Of a stretch of DNA of 64,000 bases, positions 1 to 7,815 are shown piece by piece. Position 1 is the first letter of the stretch. Each line of letters opens with the position of its first letter. A program made the translations under genes and the position numbers. The notes under the pieces were generated by a model. The model saw nothing but the letters and a program-made list of their open reading frames with translations. It was not told the DNA's origin and made no database searches. Source of the stretch: Planctomycetota bacterium (lineage in GTDB: Bacteria; Planctomycetota; J058); the NCBI GenBank assembly GCA_023954375.1, contig JAMLIC010000033.1, forward strand, positions 36,316 to 100,315. Direction: 5' to 3'.

Positions 1-384
1 TACGACCGCCACTTCCCCGAGGGCGCGCGGATCCTCGGCCTCAAGGGCGCGGAGGTGGTGTTCAACCCCTCGGCGACCGTCGCCGGCCTCTCCGAGTACC
101 TGTGGAAGCTCGAGCAGCCCGCGCACGCCGTCGCCAACGGCTACTTCGTCGGCGCGATCAACCGCGTGGGCATCGAGAAGCCCTGGGCGACCGGCGAGTT
201 CTACGGCCAGAGCTACTTCTGCAACCCGCGCGGCAAGCTGATCGCCGAGGGCCCGCGCGACGAGGACCGCGTCGTCGTCGCCGACCTGAACCTCGACGAG
301 ATCGCCGAGGTGCGCGACGTGTGGCAGTTCTACCGCGACCGCCGCCCGGAGGCCTACCAGGAGCTCGTGCAGCTCCTGCCCTGA
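1..384 (+). CDS. Nitrilase-superfamily amidohydrolase, C-terminal part (probable beta-ureidopropionase / N-carbamoyl amidase)
   Basis: Only the last 127 residues are in the window; the frame is open from base 1. The fragment begins YDRHFPEGARIL, the segment that in nitrilase-family amidases directly follows the catalytic cysteine, so that Cys lies just upstream of the window. The conserved FNPSATVAG and the AVANGYFVGAINRVG stretch match the beta-ureidopropionase / N-carbamoylputrescine amidase branch. The family hydrolyses N-carbamoyl amines to amine, CO2 and ammonia in the cytoplasm. An aminotransferase starts 29 bp downstream, which favours beta-ureidopropionase making beta-alanine for transamination. 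Substrate assignment is inferred from context. Confidence 0.85.
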   Translation, partial: YDRHFPEGARILGLKGAEVVFNPSATVAGLSEYLWKLEQPAHAVANGYFVGAINRVGIEKPWATGEFYGQSYFCNPRGKLIAEGPRDEDRVVVADLNLDEIAEVRDVWQFYRDRRPEAYQELVQLLP

Positions 385-413
385 GGGAGACTGGCGAACA
401 CCAACGAGGACCC

Positions 414-1718
414 ATGACCCCGCAAGAGATCCGCGACCTCCACGCCAAGTACCTGTTCCCCGCGGTGGTGAACTACTACCAGGAGTCCTTGCCGCTCGTC
501 CGCGGCAAGGGCACCTCGCTGTGGGACGCCGACGGGCGCGAGTACCTCGACTTCTTCGGCGGGATCCTCACCGTCTCGCTCGGCCACTGCGACGAGGAGG
601 TGAACGACAAGATCAAGGCGCAGGTCGACACGCTCCAGCACACGTCGACGCTCTACCCGACGCCGCCGATCGTGCTCCTGGCGAGGCGCCTGGCCGAGAT
701 CGCGCCCGCGGGGAGCGGGATCTCGCAGAGCTTCTTCACCTCGTCGGGGACCGAGGCCGACGAGACGGCGATCATGCTGGCGAAGATCGCCACCGGGCAG
801 CAGGAGGTGATCGTCCAGCGGCACTCCTACAGCGGCCGCAGCCACCTCAACACGACGCTCACGGCGCACGCCAACTACCGGCCGCTCCCCAGCCAGATCG
901 CGGGCGTGAAGCACATCCACGCCCCCTACTGCTACCGCTGCCCCTTCAACGCCAGCCCGGCCACGTGCGACCTCGAGTGCGCGCGCGACATGAAGGAGCT
1001 CATCGAGACGACGACCAACGGCCGTCCGGCGGCGTTCATGGCCGAGCCGATCATGGGCGTCGGCGGGTTCATCACGCCCCACCGCGACTACTTCAAGGTC
1101 GCCGTCGAGATCGTGCGCGGCCACGGCGGGCTGTTCATCGCCGACGAGGTGCAGACGTTCGCCCGCACCGGCGACACGTGGTGGGGGATCGAGCAGTACG
1201 GCGTGCAGCCGGACATCATCACGACGGCCAAGGGGATCGCCAACGGCGCCCCCATTGGCGTGACGATGACCCGCCCCGAGCTGGCGAAGAAGTGGACGGC
1301 CGCGACGATCTCGACCTTCGGCGGCAACCCGGTCTCCTGCACGGCGGCGACGGCGACGCTCGACGCGATCGACGCCCGCGGGCTGCTCGCCAACGCGGCC
1401 GCCATGGGGCAGCGCCTGCGCGGCAAGCTCGAGGAGCTCCAGGCGCGCTACCCGCTGATCGGCGAGGTGCGCGGCATGGGCCTCATGCAGGCGCTCGAGC
1501 TGGTCGAGGACCGGAAGACGAAGGCCCCGGCGAAGCGGGCGATCGCGGCCCTGTTCGAGGAGGCGCGGCGGCGCGGCCTCCTGATCGGCAAGGGCGGCCT
1601 CTACGGCAACGTCGTGCGCGTCACGCCGCCGCTCAACGTGACGGCCGACGAGGTCGACCGCGCGATGACGCTGCTCGACGAGGCGTTCGCGGAGGTCACG
1701 GCGAAGGTGCCTGCGTAG
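414..1718 (+). CDS. Class III PLP-dependent aminotransferase (AGXT2-like, probably beta-alanine or related)
   Basis: 434 residues, normal length for class III transaminases. The ATG at 414 was chosen because GAGGA sits 4 nt upstream and the first residues match the usual short N-terminus of the family. The PLP lysine is K273 in TTAKGIANGAPIG, and the upstream LFIADEVQTFARTG holds the cofactor-binding Asp. A Cys-rich stretch (PYCYRCPFNASPATC) is typical of the AGXT2-like subgroup. It probably moves the amino group of beta-alanine or a beta-amino acid to pyruvate or glyoxylate. With the upstream amidase it would finish reductive pyrimidine breakdown; the dihydropyrimidinase gene is not visible here. 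Confidence 0.88.
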   Translation: MTPQEIRDLHAKYLFPAVVNYYQESLPLVRGKGTSLWDADGREYLDFFGGILTVSLGHCDEEVNDKIKAQVDTLQHTSTLYPTPPIVLLARRLAEIAPAGSGISQSFFTSSGTEADETAIMLAKIATGQQEVIVQRHSYSGRSHLNTTLTAHANYRPLPSQIAGVKHIHAPYCYRCPFNASPATCDLECARDMKELIETTTNGRPAAFMAEPIMGVGGFITPHRDYFKVAVEIVRGHGGLFIADEVQTFARTGDTWWGIEQYGVQPDIITTAKGIANGAPIGVTMTRPELAKKWTAATISTFGGNPVSCTAATATLDAIDARGLLANAAAMGQRLRGKLEELQARYPLIGEVRGMGLMQALELVEDRKTKAPAKRAIAALFEEARRRGLLIGKGGLYGNVVRVTPPLNVTADEVDRAMTLLDEAFAEVTAKVPA

Positions 1719-1801
1719 GTCGCCCGGAAGCCAGCGGGGGCGGCCGGGGCGAGGAAAGCGGGTGAGGCTCGCGCGCCCGGCGGGACGCCAGTACGCTCGG
1801 G

Positions 1802-3199
1802 ATGGTGGACCCCCTGGCCGACGTGCGCCGCCTGGTCGACGCCCTGCGCGCGCGCGCGCCGGACGACCCGGCGGCGCGCCTCCTGCACGCGGCCCTCGCC
1901 GCCACGGAGCAGCTCAGCCAGCTCGAGCCGGCCGAGGCGGCCCGCCGGGTCGCCGCCGCGATCCGGGTCCTGGGCGCGCTCACGCCCGATCCGGACACGA
2001 AGAGCCACGTGCGGCCGGGCGCCGCCGCGCCGGGCGAGGCCCCGCCGGGCGCCCGCGCCGCGGGCGCGGACGCGGAGGCTCCGGGCACGCGCGCGCGCCC
2101 GCGCACCGACCCCGCCCGCCCGCGCACCGACCCCGCCCGCCCGCGCACCGACCCCGCCCGCCCGCGCACCGACCCCGCCCGCCCGCGGTCCGACGCCCAC
2201 CGCGCGCCGGCGAGCCGCGGCGGGCGTCGGCCGGAGCCGCCCCTCGTCGCCGCCGGCGCGCCGGCGCCCGGGACCCGCGGCGCGCGCCGACCGACCGACG
2301 CGCCAGCCGGCCGCCCGCCCGACGCGGGCGTCAGCGCCGGGGTCTCCGACCTCGCCCGCGCGTGGGCGGAGCTCGGCCGCGGCGCGCTGCCCTCGGAGCC
2401 GATCGAGCTCCTGGGCGAGCTGGTCCGCGCGGGCGTCCCCGACGGGGCCGAGGCCGTGCGCTTCCACCTGGCGCTCGTCCGCGGCCTCGACCACGCGCTC
2501 CAGGCCGCGCGCCACCTCCCGTGCGAGGCGGCGCTCGCGGCCCGCGCGGCGCCCCTCGTGCGCGCCGCGGTCGCCGGCGCGCGCGCCCTCGGCGTCGCCG
2601 TCCACCCGCCGCCCGACGACCCGGGCGCGGCCGCGCCCTGCCCCGTCCACGTCCTGCCCGCCTTCGGGACCGCGACGGGCGCGCTCGTCCACGTGGAGCA
2701 GCACGGCTTCCTCATGGCCGACGGGCGCAGCGAGCCGGCGGTCCTGCGCGTCGCCAGCGAGCCGCCCCCGCCCTGGCTCGACGCGCTGCTCGAGGGCTAC
2801 GCGGCCGTCGTCGCCGCGGCCGCGGTCACGCCCGACGGCCCCGCGCAGGCCCGCGCCTTCCGCGCGTGGCTCGACGAGCTCCCGGGCGTGGCCGACCTCG
2901 ACCGGCGCGCCACGACCCTGCGCTACGCGGCCACGGCGGTCTTCGCCGCCGCCGAGGCCCTGCCCGCGGCGCAGGGCGTCTTCAGCCGGCTGTCGCAGGC
3001 GCTCGAGGAGGCGGGGAGCTACGTGATCCCGCTCGACCCGGGGGCGCTCTCCGACGGGCGGCGCTACGAGCTCGTGCTCCGGCCGGGGGTCGGGACGCCG
3101 CGGGTGGTCCGCCCCGGCTTCCTGGGGCCGGGGCAGGTCGTGCAGCAACGCGCGCGGGTGCTGGCCGATCCCGCGTGGTTGGGCACAATGAGCACCTGA
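1802..3199 (+). CDS. Uncharacterised protein with a PRTDPAR tandem-repeat linker
   Basis: 465 residues, no family recognised. Residues about 1-65 are helical and Ala/Leu rich. Residues about 66-175 are a Pro/Arg/Ala-rich, probably disordered linker with four perfect PRTDPAR heptads. Residues about 180-465 look folded and mostly helical, ending in a beta-rich piece around SYVIPLDPGALSDGRR. There is no signal peptide or membrane segment, so it is probably cytoplasmic. A TACGCT hexamer lies at 1792-1797, so the message could be leaderless, starting at ATG 1802 or at GTG 1805. The next gene starts 15 bp downstream and the two probably work together. Confidence 0.65.
   Translation: MVDPLADVRRLVDALRARAPDDPAARLLHAALAATEQLSQLEPAEAARRVAAAIRVLGALTPDPDTKSHVRPGAAAPGEAPPGARAAGADAEAPGTRARPRTDPARPRTDPARPRTDPARPRTDPARPRSDAHRAPASRGGRRPEPPLVAAGAPAPGTRGARRPTDAPAGRPPDAGVSAGVSDLARAWAELGRGALPSEPIELLGELVRAGVPDGAEAVRFHLALVRGLDHALQAARHLPCEAALAARAAPLVRAAVAGARALGVAVHPPPDDPGAAAPCPVHVLPAFGTATGALVHVEQHGFLMADGRSEPAVLRVASEPPPPWLDALLEGYAAVVAAAAVTPDGPAQARAFRAWLDELPGVADLDRRATTLRYAATAVFAAAEALPAAQGVFSRLSQALEEAGSYVIPLDPGALSDGRRYELVLRPGVGTPRVVRPGFLGPGQVVQQRARVLADPAWLGTMST
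2099..2203 (+). repeat. 21-bp in-frame tandem repeat
   Basis: Four perfect 21-bp units (2099-2119, 2120-2140, 2141-2161, 2162-2182) encode PRTDPAR; a fifth degenerate unit ends at 2203 (PRSDAHR). The period is a multiple of three, so changes in copy number keep the frame and alter only linker length. Confidence 0.95.
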
Positions 3200-3214
3200 G
3201 CACAGGAGCGGCGG

Positions 3215-5215
3215 GTGGTTCGCGATCGCGACGAGGGGGACGACGCGGCGCGCGCCGGCGGGGCGCAGGCGGACGACGGGCCGCGACCCGACCGGGGCCG
3301 GCCGGGCGGCCGCGCCAGCCGTAGCTACTTCTTCCGCACCCACCTCGACGAGAGCGGCGCCCTGCCGGCGATCCCCGGCGACGACGAGGCCACGCCCCCG
3401 CCGTCGCCGGCCACGCTCGAGGCGATGACCACGGTCGACCCGAACGTGACGCTCCGGCACGACGACCGGTTCGTGATCCCGCCGGGCAGCCAGCCGCTCC
3501 CCGACGAGGACGCCCCGCCCGACGACCTGCCGCTCGAGGACGACGAGCCCGCCTACGACGACGACCACGCGCTCGAGCCGGGCGAGCTCGGCCCGGACGA
3601 CCTGCCGCCCGACGACGTCCCGCCCGACGGCCAGACGCCGCCCTTGCGCGCGGCGCGGCCCGCCTCGGACGAGGCGCCGCTGCCGTCGCTCGAGGAGCTC
3701 GAGGAGCTCGCCGGTGACCCCGAGGCGACGACCTGGGGCGACGAGGAGGAGGACGACCTCGAGGGCGACGGGGTGGACGACGACGACGAGCTGATCACGG
3801 AGCTCGGCCCGCGCGTCGTCCCGAGCACGACCGCGCCGCCCTACGCCGGGCCGCCCGAGCTCCGCGACCTCGCGCCCGCGGCCGCGCCCCCTCCGACCCC
3901 GGCGCCGCCCCCGTCGCCCATGACCTCGACGCGCTCGACGTCGCGCCTCGAGCCGCTGACGCTCGTCGGCGGCGACGCGGAGGCGCAGCGGCTCGTGCGG
4001 GACGCGCTGGCCCGCGCGGCCGAGCGCGTGACCGGGCCGGGCGGCGCGGTCACCTGGCGCGTGCCCATGGCGGCGCTGGTCGAGGCGCTGCGCGCCGGCC
4101 TCCCCGACCCGGGCCAGGCCGAGCGGGCGCGGCTCGAGGAGGCCCTGGCCGAGGCGCAGGGGGTGATCGCCGACGCCCGCGCCCACGCCTCGACGCTCGA
4201 GCGCGAGCTGGCCGAGACGCGCGGCCGCACGTCACGCCTCGAGGGCGGGACGTCGCGCCTGGAGCGCGAGCTCGCCGACGCGCGCGCGCGCGTGGCCGCG
4301 CTCGAGCACGAGCTCACCGACCTCCGCGCGCGCGCGGCGCGGCTGGACGAGGGCCTGGCGCGCGCGCGGGCGCGGCAGGCGGAGCTCGAGCGCGAGGCCG
4401 CGGACCTGCGCGAGGCGCGGGCCGCGCGCGACCGGCTGGCCGACCGCGTCGACCAGCTCGACGAGGAGGCCGGGCTCCTGCGCGAGGAGCTCTCGCACCT
4501 CGAGGGCGAGGTCCGCCAGCGGGGCGAGCGCGCGGCGCAGCTCGAGCAGGAGCTGTCGGCGACCCAGGACCAGCTCGCGGCCGCCCGCGCGGACGGGGAG
4601 GCGGCCGCCGAGCGCGCCCGCCACCTGGAGGCGCGCCTCGCGGCCGAGCAGCGCGTGACCGAGCGGCTGCGCGGCGAGCGCGACGAGGCCTGCGCCCGCG
4701 AGGAGGCGCTCGGCCACGAGCTGGCGCACGTGCGGGCCACGGCGGCCCAGGAGATCGCGGCGCTCTCGCGCGAGCACCACGCCACGCGCCGCGCCCTCGA
4801 GGCCGAGCGCGACGTCGCCTTCGCCGAGCGGCTGCGCCTCGAGGAGCTCGTCCTCGCGCTCCTGGGCGAGCTCCCGGAGGAGGCCGACGCGCTCCTCGAC
4901 GGCGGCGGCCACCCGCGGCAGGTCCTCGAGGCCCTGAAGCGGCTCATGGACCGCCTCGCCCGGCTCGAGGGCGACCGCCGGCGCGCGGCGCTCCTGCCCG
5001 TCCCGCCCTACGAGCAGCTCCTCGAGCGCCTGGCCGCGGACCCGCGCCTCGCGCGCCTCGAGGCCCGCTGCCGCGCCGGCCAGGCGCGCTACCGGGCGCT
5101 GCGCGACCTCCTCCAGCGCCGCCAGGCCGCCGCGCACGACCTGGTCGAGCTGGCGGCCGTCGTGCGCGAGGCGCTGGCGCTGGAGGAGGTCGTCGAGCTC
5201 GTCGCAGGGGGTTAG
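3215..5215 (+). CDS. Uncharacterised protein: very acidic N-terminus plus long coiled coil
   Basis: 666 residues from a GTG preceded by CAGGAG. Residues about 1-240 are disordered, rich in Asp, Glu and Pro with runs such as DDLPLEDDEPAYDDD. A short folded piece (about 250-300) follows, then an almost unbroken coiled coil from about 305 to 530 of repeating LEREL/ARARVAALE heptads, and a helical C-terminus. No enzyme motif, signal peptide or membrane helix was seen. It follows the 1802 gene by 15 bp, probably in one operon, and its stop overlaps the convergent 5212 gene by 4 bp. A scaffold or chromosome/cytoskeleton-associated role would fit the architecture, but nothing here shows it. Confidence 0.7.
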   Translation: MVRDRDEGDDAARAGGAQADDGPRPDRGRPGGRASRSYFFRTHLDESGALPAIPGDDEATPPPSPATLEAMTTVDPNVTLRHDDRFVIPPGSQPLPDEDAPPDDLPLEDDEPAYDDDHALEPGELGPDDLPPDDVPPDGQTPPLRAARPASDEAPLPSLEELEELAGDPEATTWGDEEEDDLEGDGVDDDDELITELGPRVVPSTTAPPYAGPPELRDLAPAAAPPPTPAPPPSPMTSTRSTSRLEPLTLVGGDAEAQRLVRDALARAAERVTGPGGAVTWRVPMAALVEALRAGLPDPGQAERARLEEALAEAQGVIADARAHASTLERELAETRGRTSRLEGGTSRLERELADARARVAALEHELTDLRARAARLDEGLARARARQAELEREAADLREARAARDRLADRVDQLDEEAGLLREELSHLEGEVRQRGERAAQLEQELSATQDQLAAARADGEAAAERARHLEARLAAEQRVTERLRGERDEACAREEALGHELAHVRATAAQEIAALSREHHATRRALEAERDVAFAERLRLEELVLALLGELPEEADALLDGGGHPRQVLEALKRLMDRLARLEGDRRRAALLPVPPYEQLLERLAADPRLARLEARCRAGQARYRALRDLLQRRQAAAHDLVELAAVVREALALEEVVELVAGG

Positions 5216-6660
5216 TTGCGCGAGTTCCCGTGGCGGGCGGGGACGAGCTTCTCGGTCGCCTTCTCGATGCCCGGCGCCACCTCGACCCTCAGCGCATCCT
5301 TGATGGGTCGAACGCGCAGGTTGTCGTTCAGCCAGCCGTTCCTCACCTCGTCGGACATCCGCTCCCAGACCCGCTCGTGAGCGAACGCGGCCGCGTCGCG
5401 CGCCGCCCGCTCCAGCGGGAGGCCGTAGCCGAGCAGCCTGTAACCCATGGAGCCGTAGAAGGAGATGCTCTCGGTATCCAGGAGCGTCTCGGTCGACATG
5501 ACGACCACGTCCACGCCGGCGCCGACCATGGCCTGCATGAGGTCGCCGTGCGGGCCGTCCGGCACGCCGCTCCGGCAGGAATAGACGAACAGGACGTGAA
5601 CGTCACGCAGGCGCTTCCCCCTCAGGTTGACCGGGTACACCGTCGCCTTCTGGCCGTTCGACTCACCGAGCCCGAACTGCCCCTCCCACCCGTGCGTGAG
5701 GACGGCCCCGACGGCCGCGCTCGAGAGCTTGTCCAGGAAGCCGGCCACGTTCACCTCCGTGACCATCGGCTGCGCGCGGTAGCGGATCATCATGTCCTTC
5801 CCGAGGCGATCGAGGCCGGCGGACGTCAACGGCTTCTTCGCGGGCCACGTCGGGAGGAACGGCTGGTACCTCGGCCTCGCCACCTGCACCTCGGCCGTCA
5901 CCGCCTCCCGCCGGAGCGCCTCGCGCTCGGCCGACTGCACGGCCAGCGTCCAGGCACCACTCAGCGCGATGCGGTTCGCGGGCCCCTGGTCGCGGCCGTC
6001 CCAGCGCAGGGCGTGCTCGCCGGGCTCGAGGAGGACGGGCCCGACGACCGCGAGCCGCCGCGCGTCGAGGCCCTCGTCGCGGTAGAACTTCCCCCGCTCG
6101 TCGCGCGCGCCCTCGGGCAGGCGGACCGTCAGCGTGACCCGCTGCGGCCGGCCCCGTACACGGACGCGCACCCGGCACTCCTCGCCGAACGCCGGGTCGA
6201 GGCCCGCCTGCCCGGCGCCCTCCACCCGGACCACCTCGAGCTCCGGCGCCCCCGGCGCCGTCCAGCGCTCGCGCGCCGTCACGCGCCCCTCGACGCGCAC
6301 CTCGGCCTCCGCCCGCTCCGTGCCGTCCTCGGCCGGCTGGCCCCGCGTCACGACCAGGGCCACGGCGATCGGCGTGCCCCCCTGCCGCTCCTCGAGCGCC
6401 CCCACGACGCCCGGGGTCCGCGAGACCGTCCCCTCGAGCCGCAGGGTCGAGCCGGCCGGCGCCGGCCCGGTGACCGTCGCCTCCTGGCGCCCGGCGGGCA
6501 CGACCAGCCGCACCTGGCCGTCGGCGCCCGCCTCGACCCGCCGCGCCGCGTTCGTCCCGTCGACCCGCCACTCCACGGGCCACGGCCCCTCCTGCGCGCG
6601 GGCGACCCCGAGCGTCGCCAGCGCCAGCACCCCGACCGTCCAGCTCGTCGTCCTCGTCAT
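5212..6660 (-). CDS. Secreted caspase-like (clan CD / CHAT-like) protein
   Basis: 482 residues from ATG 6660, with GGAGG upstream and a Sec signal peptide ending at about ARAQ (residue 23). Residues about 25-300 are beta-rich, Ig-like and rich in Val/Arg. The C-terminal domain has a caspase-type dyad: H323 in AVLTHGWEG and C362 in VLFVYSCRSG, each after a hydrophobic strand, spaced as in CHAT/gingipain folds. The text around it (DLMQAMVGAGVDVVVMSTETL) resembles the next strand-helix pair. It is probably an extracytoplasmic cysteine peptidase or a catalytically altered relative; substrate unknown. Its stop overlaps that of the 3215 gene. Confidence 0.7.
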   Translation of the reverse strand: MTRTTSWTVGVLALATLGVARAQEGPWPVEWRVDGTNAARRVEAGADGQVRLVVPAGRQEATVTGPAPAGSTLRLEGTVSRTPGVVGALEERQGGTPIAVALVVTRGQPAEDGTERAEAEVRVEGRVTARERWTAPGAPELEVVRVEGAGQAGLDPAFGEECRVRVRVRGRPQRVTLTVRLPEGARDERGKFYRDEGLDARRLAVVGPVLLEPGEHALRWDGRDQGPANRIALSGAWTLAVQSAEREALRREAVTAEVQVARPRYQPFLPTWPAKKPLTSAGLDRLGKDMMIRYRAQPMVTEVNVAGFLDKLSSAAVGAVLTHGWEGQFGLGESNGQKATVYPVNLRGKRLRDVHVLFVYSCRSGVPDGPHGDLMQAMVGAGVDVVVMSTETLLDTESISFYGSMGYRLLGYGLPLERAARDAAAFAHERVWERMSDEVRNGWLNDNLRVRPIKDALRVEVAPGIEKATEKLVPARHGNSRN

Positions 6661-6694
6661 CGTCGGCTCCCTCCGCGCCCCTTCCGGACGCGGC

Positions 6695-6720
6695 GAGGCC
6701 CGGCGCACGCGCCGGGCCTC
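6695..6720 (-). terminator. Strong hairpin downstream of the 6797 gene
   Basis: A perfect 12-bp inverted repeat, GAGGCCCGGCGC (6695-6706) and GCGCCGGGCCTC (6709-6720), with a 2-nt spacer. It lies between two minus-strand genes, just after the stop of the 6797 gene. No clear T tract follows on the minus strand, so intrinsic termination is plausible but not proven. Confidence 0.5.
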
Positions 6721-6796
6721 CGTAAGTCCCGCCCTCTCGAGCGCGCGCGGCGCGCCGGCCGGGCCGACGGGCAAGGGCTGCCCGTCCGCCCCGGGC

Positions 6797-7702
6797 TCAC
6801 CGCGCCACGACCCGGCCGTCCTGCGCGTCGACCGCCACCAGGCGCGGCGCCGCCTCCCCCTGCGCCGGCGCGAGGACGACGACCCACGCCGGGACGAGGC
6901 GCCGCGTGCCGTCCGCCTCGACGTGCGGCAGGACCACGAGGCGCGGCGCCTCCTGTACCGGCGCCTGGTCCGTCGCCGCGCGCGCGGCCCGGGTGGCCGC
7001 GGCGGCGTCGACGGGCGGCGCCGCGCGCACCTCGTGGCGCAGGTCGGTGCGCACGACCGACACGACGTCGCCGGTCTCCGGGCTCACGTCCATGAGGACG
7101 CTGTTGCGGAAGCAGGCCAGCACGCCGTCGGCGGGCACCTCGTGGAGGACGAACCGGTCGACGAGGAGGCCGCGGCCGCGCTGGCTCTCCTCGAGCACGA
7201 CCTCGAAGCGCCGCGCCCCCGTGACCACCTCGGGCACGAGGTGCCCCAGGAGCTGCCGCGCCCGCGCGCGCAGGGCGGCGCGGTCCAGGATCGCCCGGAC
7301 GCGCGCCTCCTCGTCGACCTCCGCGTCGGTCCGGGGCTGGCGGTCGTCGTCGTAGCTCAGGACCACGCTGTCGCGCTCGGGCTGGGAGAAGTAGGTCACG
7401 CGCCCCTCGCCGCGCTCGACGCGCACGATCAGCCGCGCCTGCCCGAGACCGTTGCGCAGGAGCAGGTCGAACGCGGGGCCGTGCGTCGGGTCCTCGACCT
7501 CGATCGGCTCGAGGGCGTCCTCGACCGCCCGGCCGAGGTCCGGCCGCGGCGCGTGGAGGCCCTCGGTCAGGAACTCCCTCGCCTTGCGTCGCGCCGCCCG
7601 CGCGTCGATCGGCGGGGCCTGGGCGGGCTCCTGGGCGATGGTGGGGGTGGCGAGCGCGACGAGCGCCGCCGACACGAGCACGATCCGCAGCCTGGTCGTC
7701 AT
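6797..7702 (-). CDS. Secreted protein of unknown function (PepSY/YcdB-like features)
   Basis: 301 residues from ATG 7702 behind GGAGG (spacing 5 nt). A signal peptide of about 23 residues ends at TIAQ. The mature part has alternating strands and helices and ends VAVDAQDGRVVAR, which resembles the closing strand of PepSY/YcdB-type domains ('...D..TG.V'). An earlier MDVSPETGDVVSVV looks like a second such unit. These domains often inhibit or accompany peptidases, and a caspase-like protein is next downstream. The domain assignment is tentative. Confidence 0.6.
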   Translation of the reverse strand: MTTRLRIVLVSAALVALATPTIAQEPAQAPPIDARAARRKAREFLTEGLHAPRPDLGRAVEDALEPIEVEDPTHGPAFDLLLRNGLGQARLIVRVERGEGRVTYFSQPERDSVVLSYDDDRQPRTDAEVDEEARVRAILDRAALRARARQLLGHLVPEVVTGARRFEVVLEESQRGRGLLVDRFVLHEVPADGVLACFRNSVLMDVSPETGDVVSVVRTDLRHEVRAAPPVDAAAATRAARAATDQAPVQEAPRLVVLPHVEADGTRRLVPAWVVVLAPAQGEAAPRLVAVDAQDGRVVAR

Positions 7703-7815
7703 GGCGACCTCCTTCCGGCGCGCGGCCCGTGCGAACGCCGGACCGACGGCGGCGGCGGGGGTTGCGCGCCCCTGACGGGCAAGCAGACCGGCGCGACGAG
7801 CAGGATCTGCTCGGT

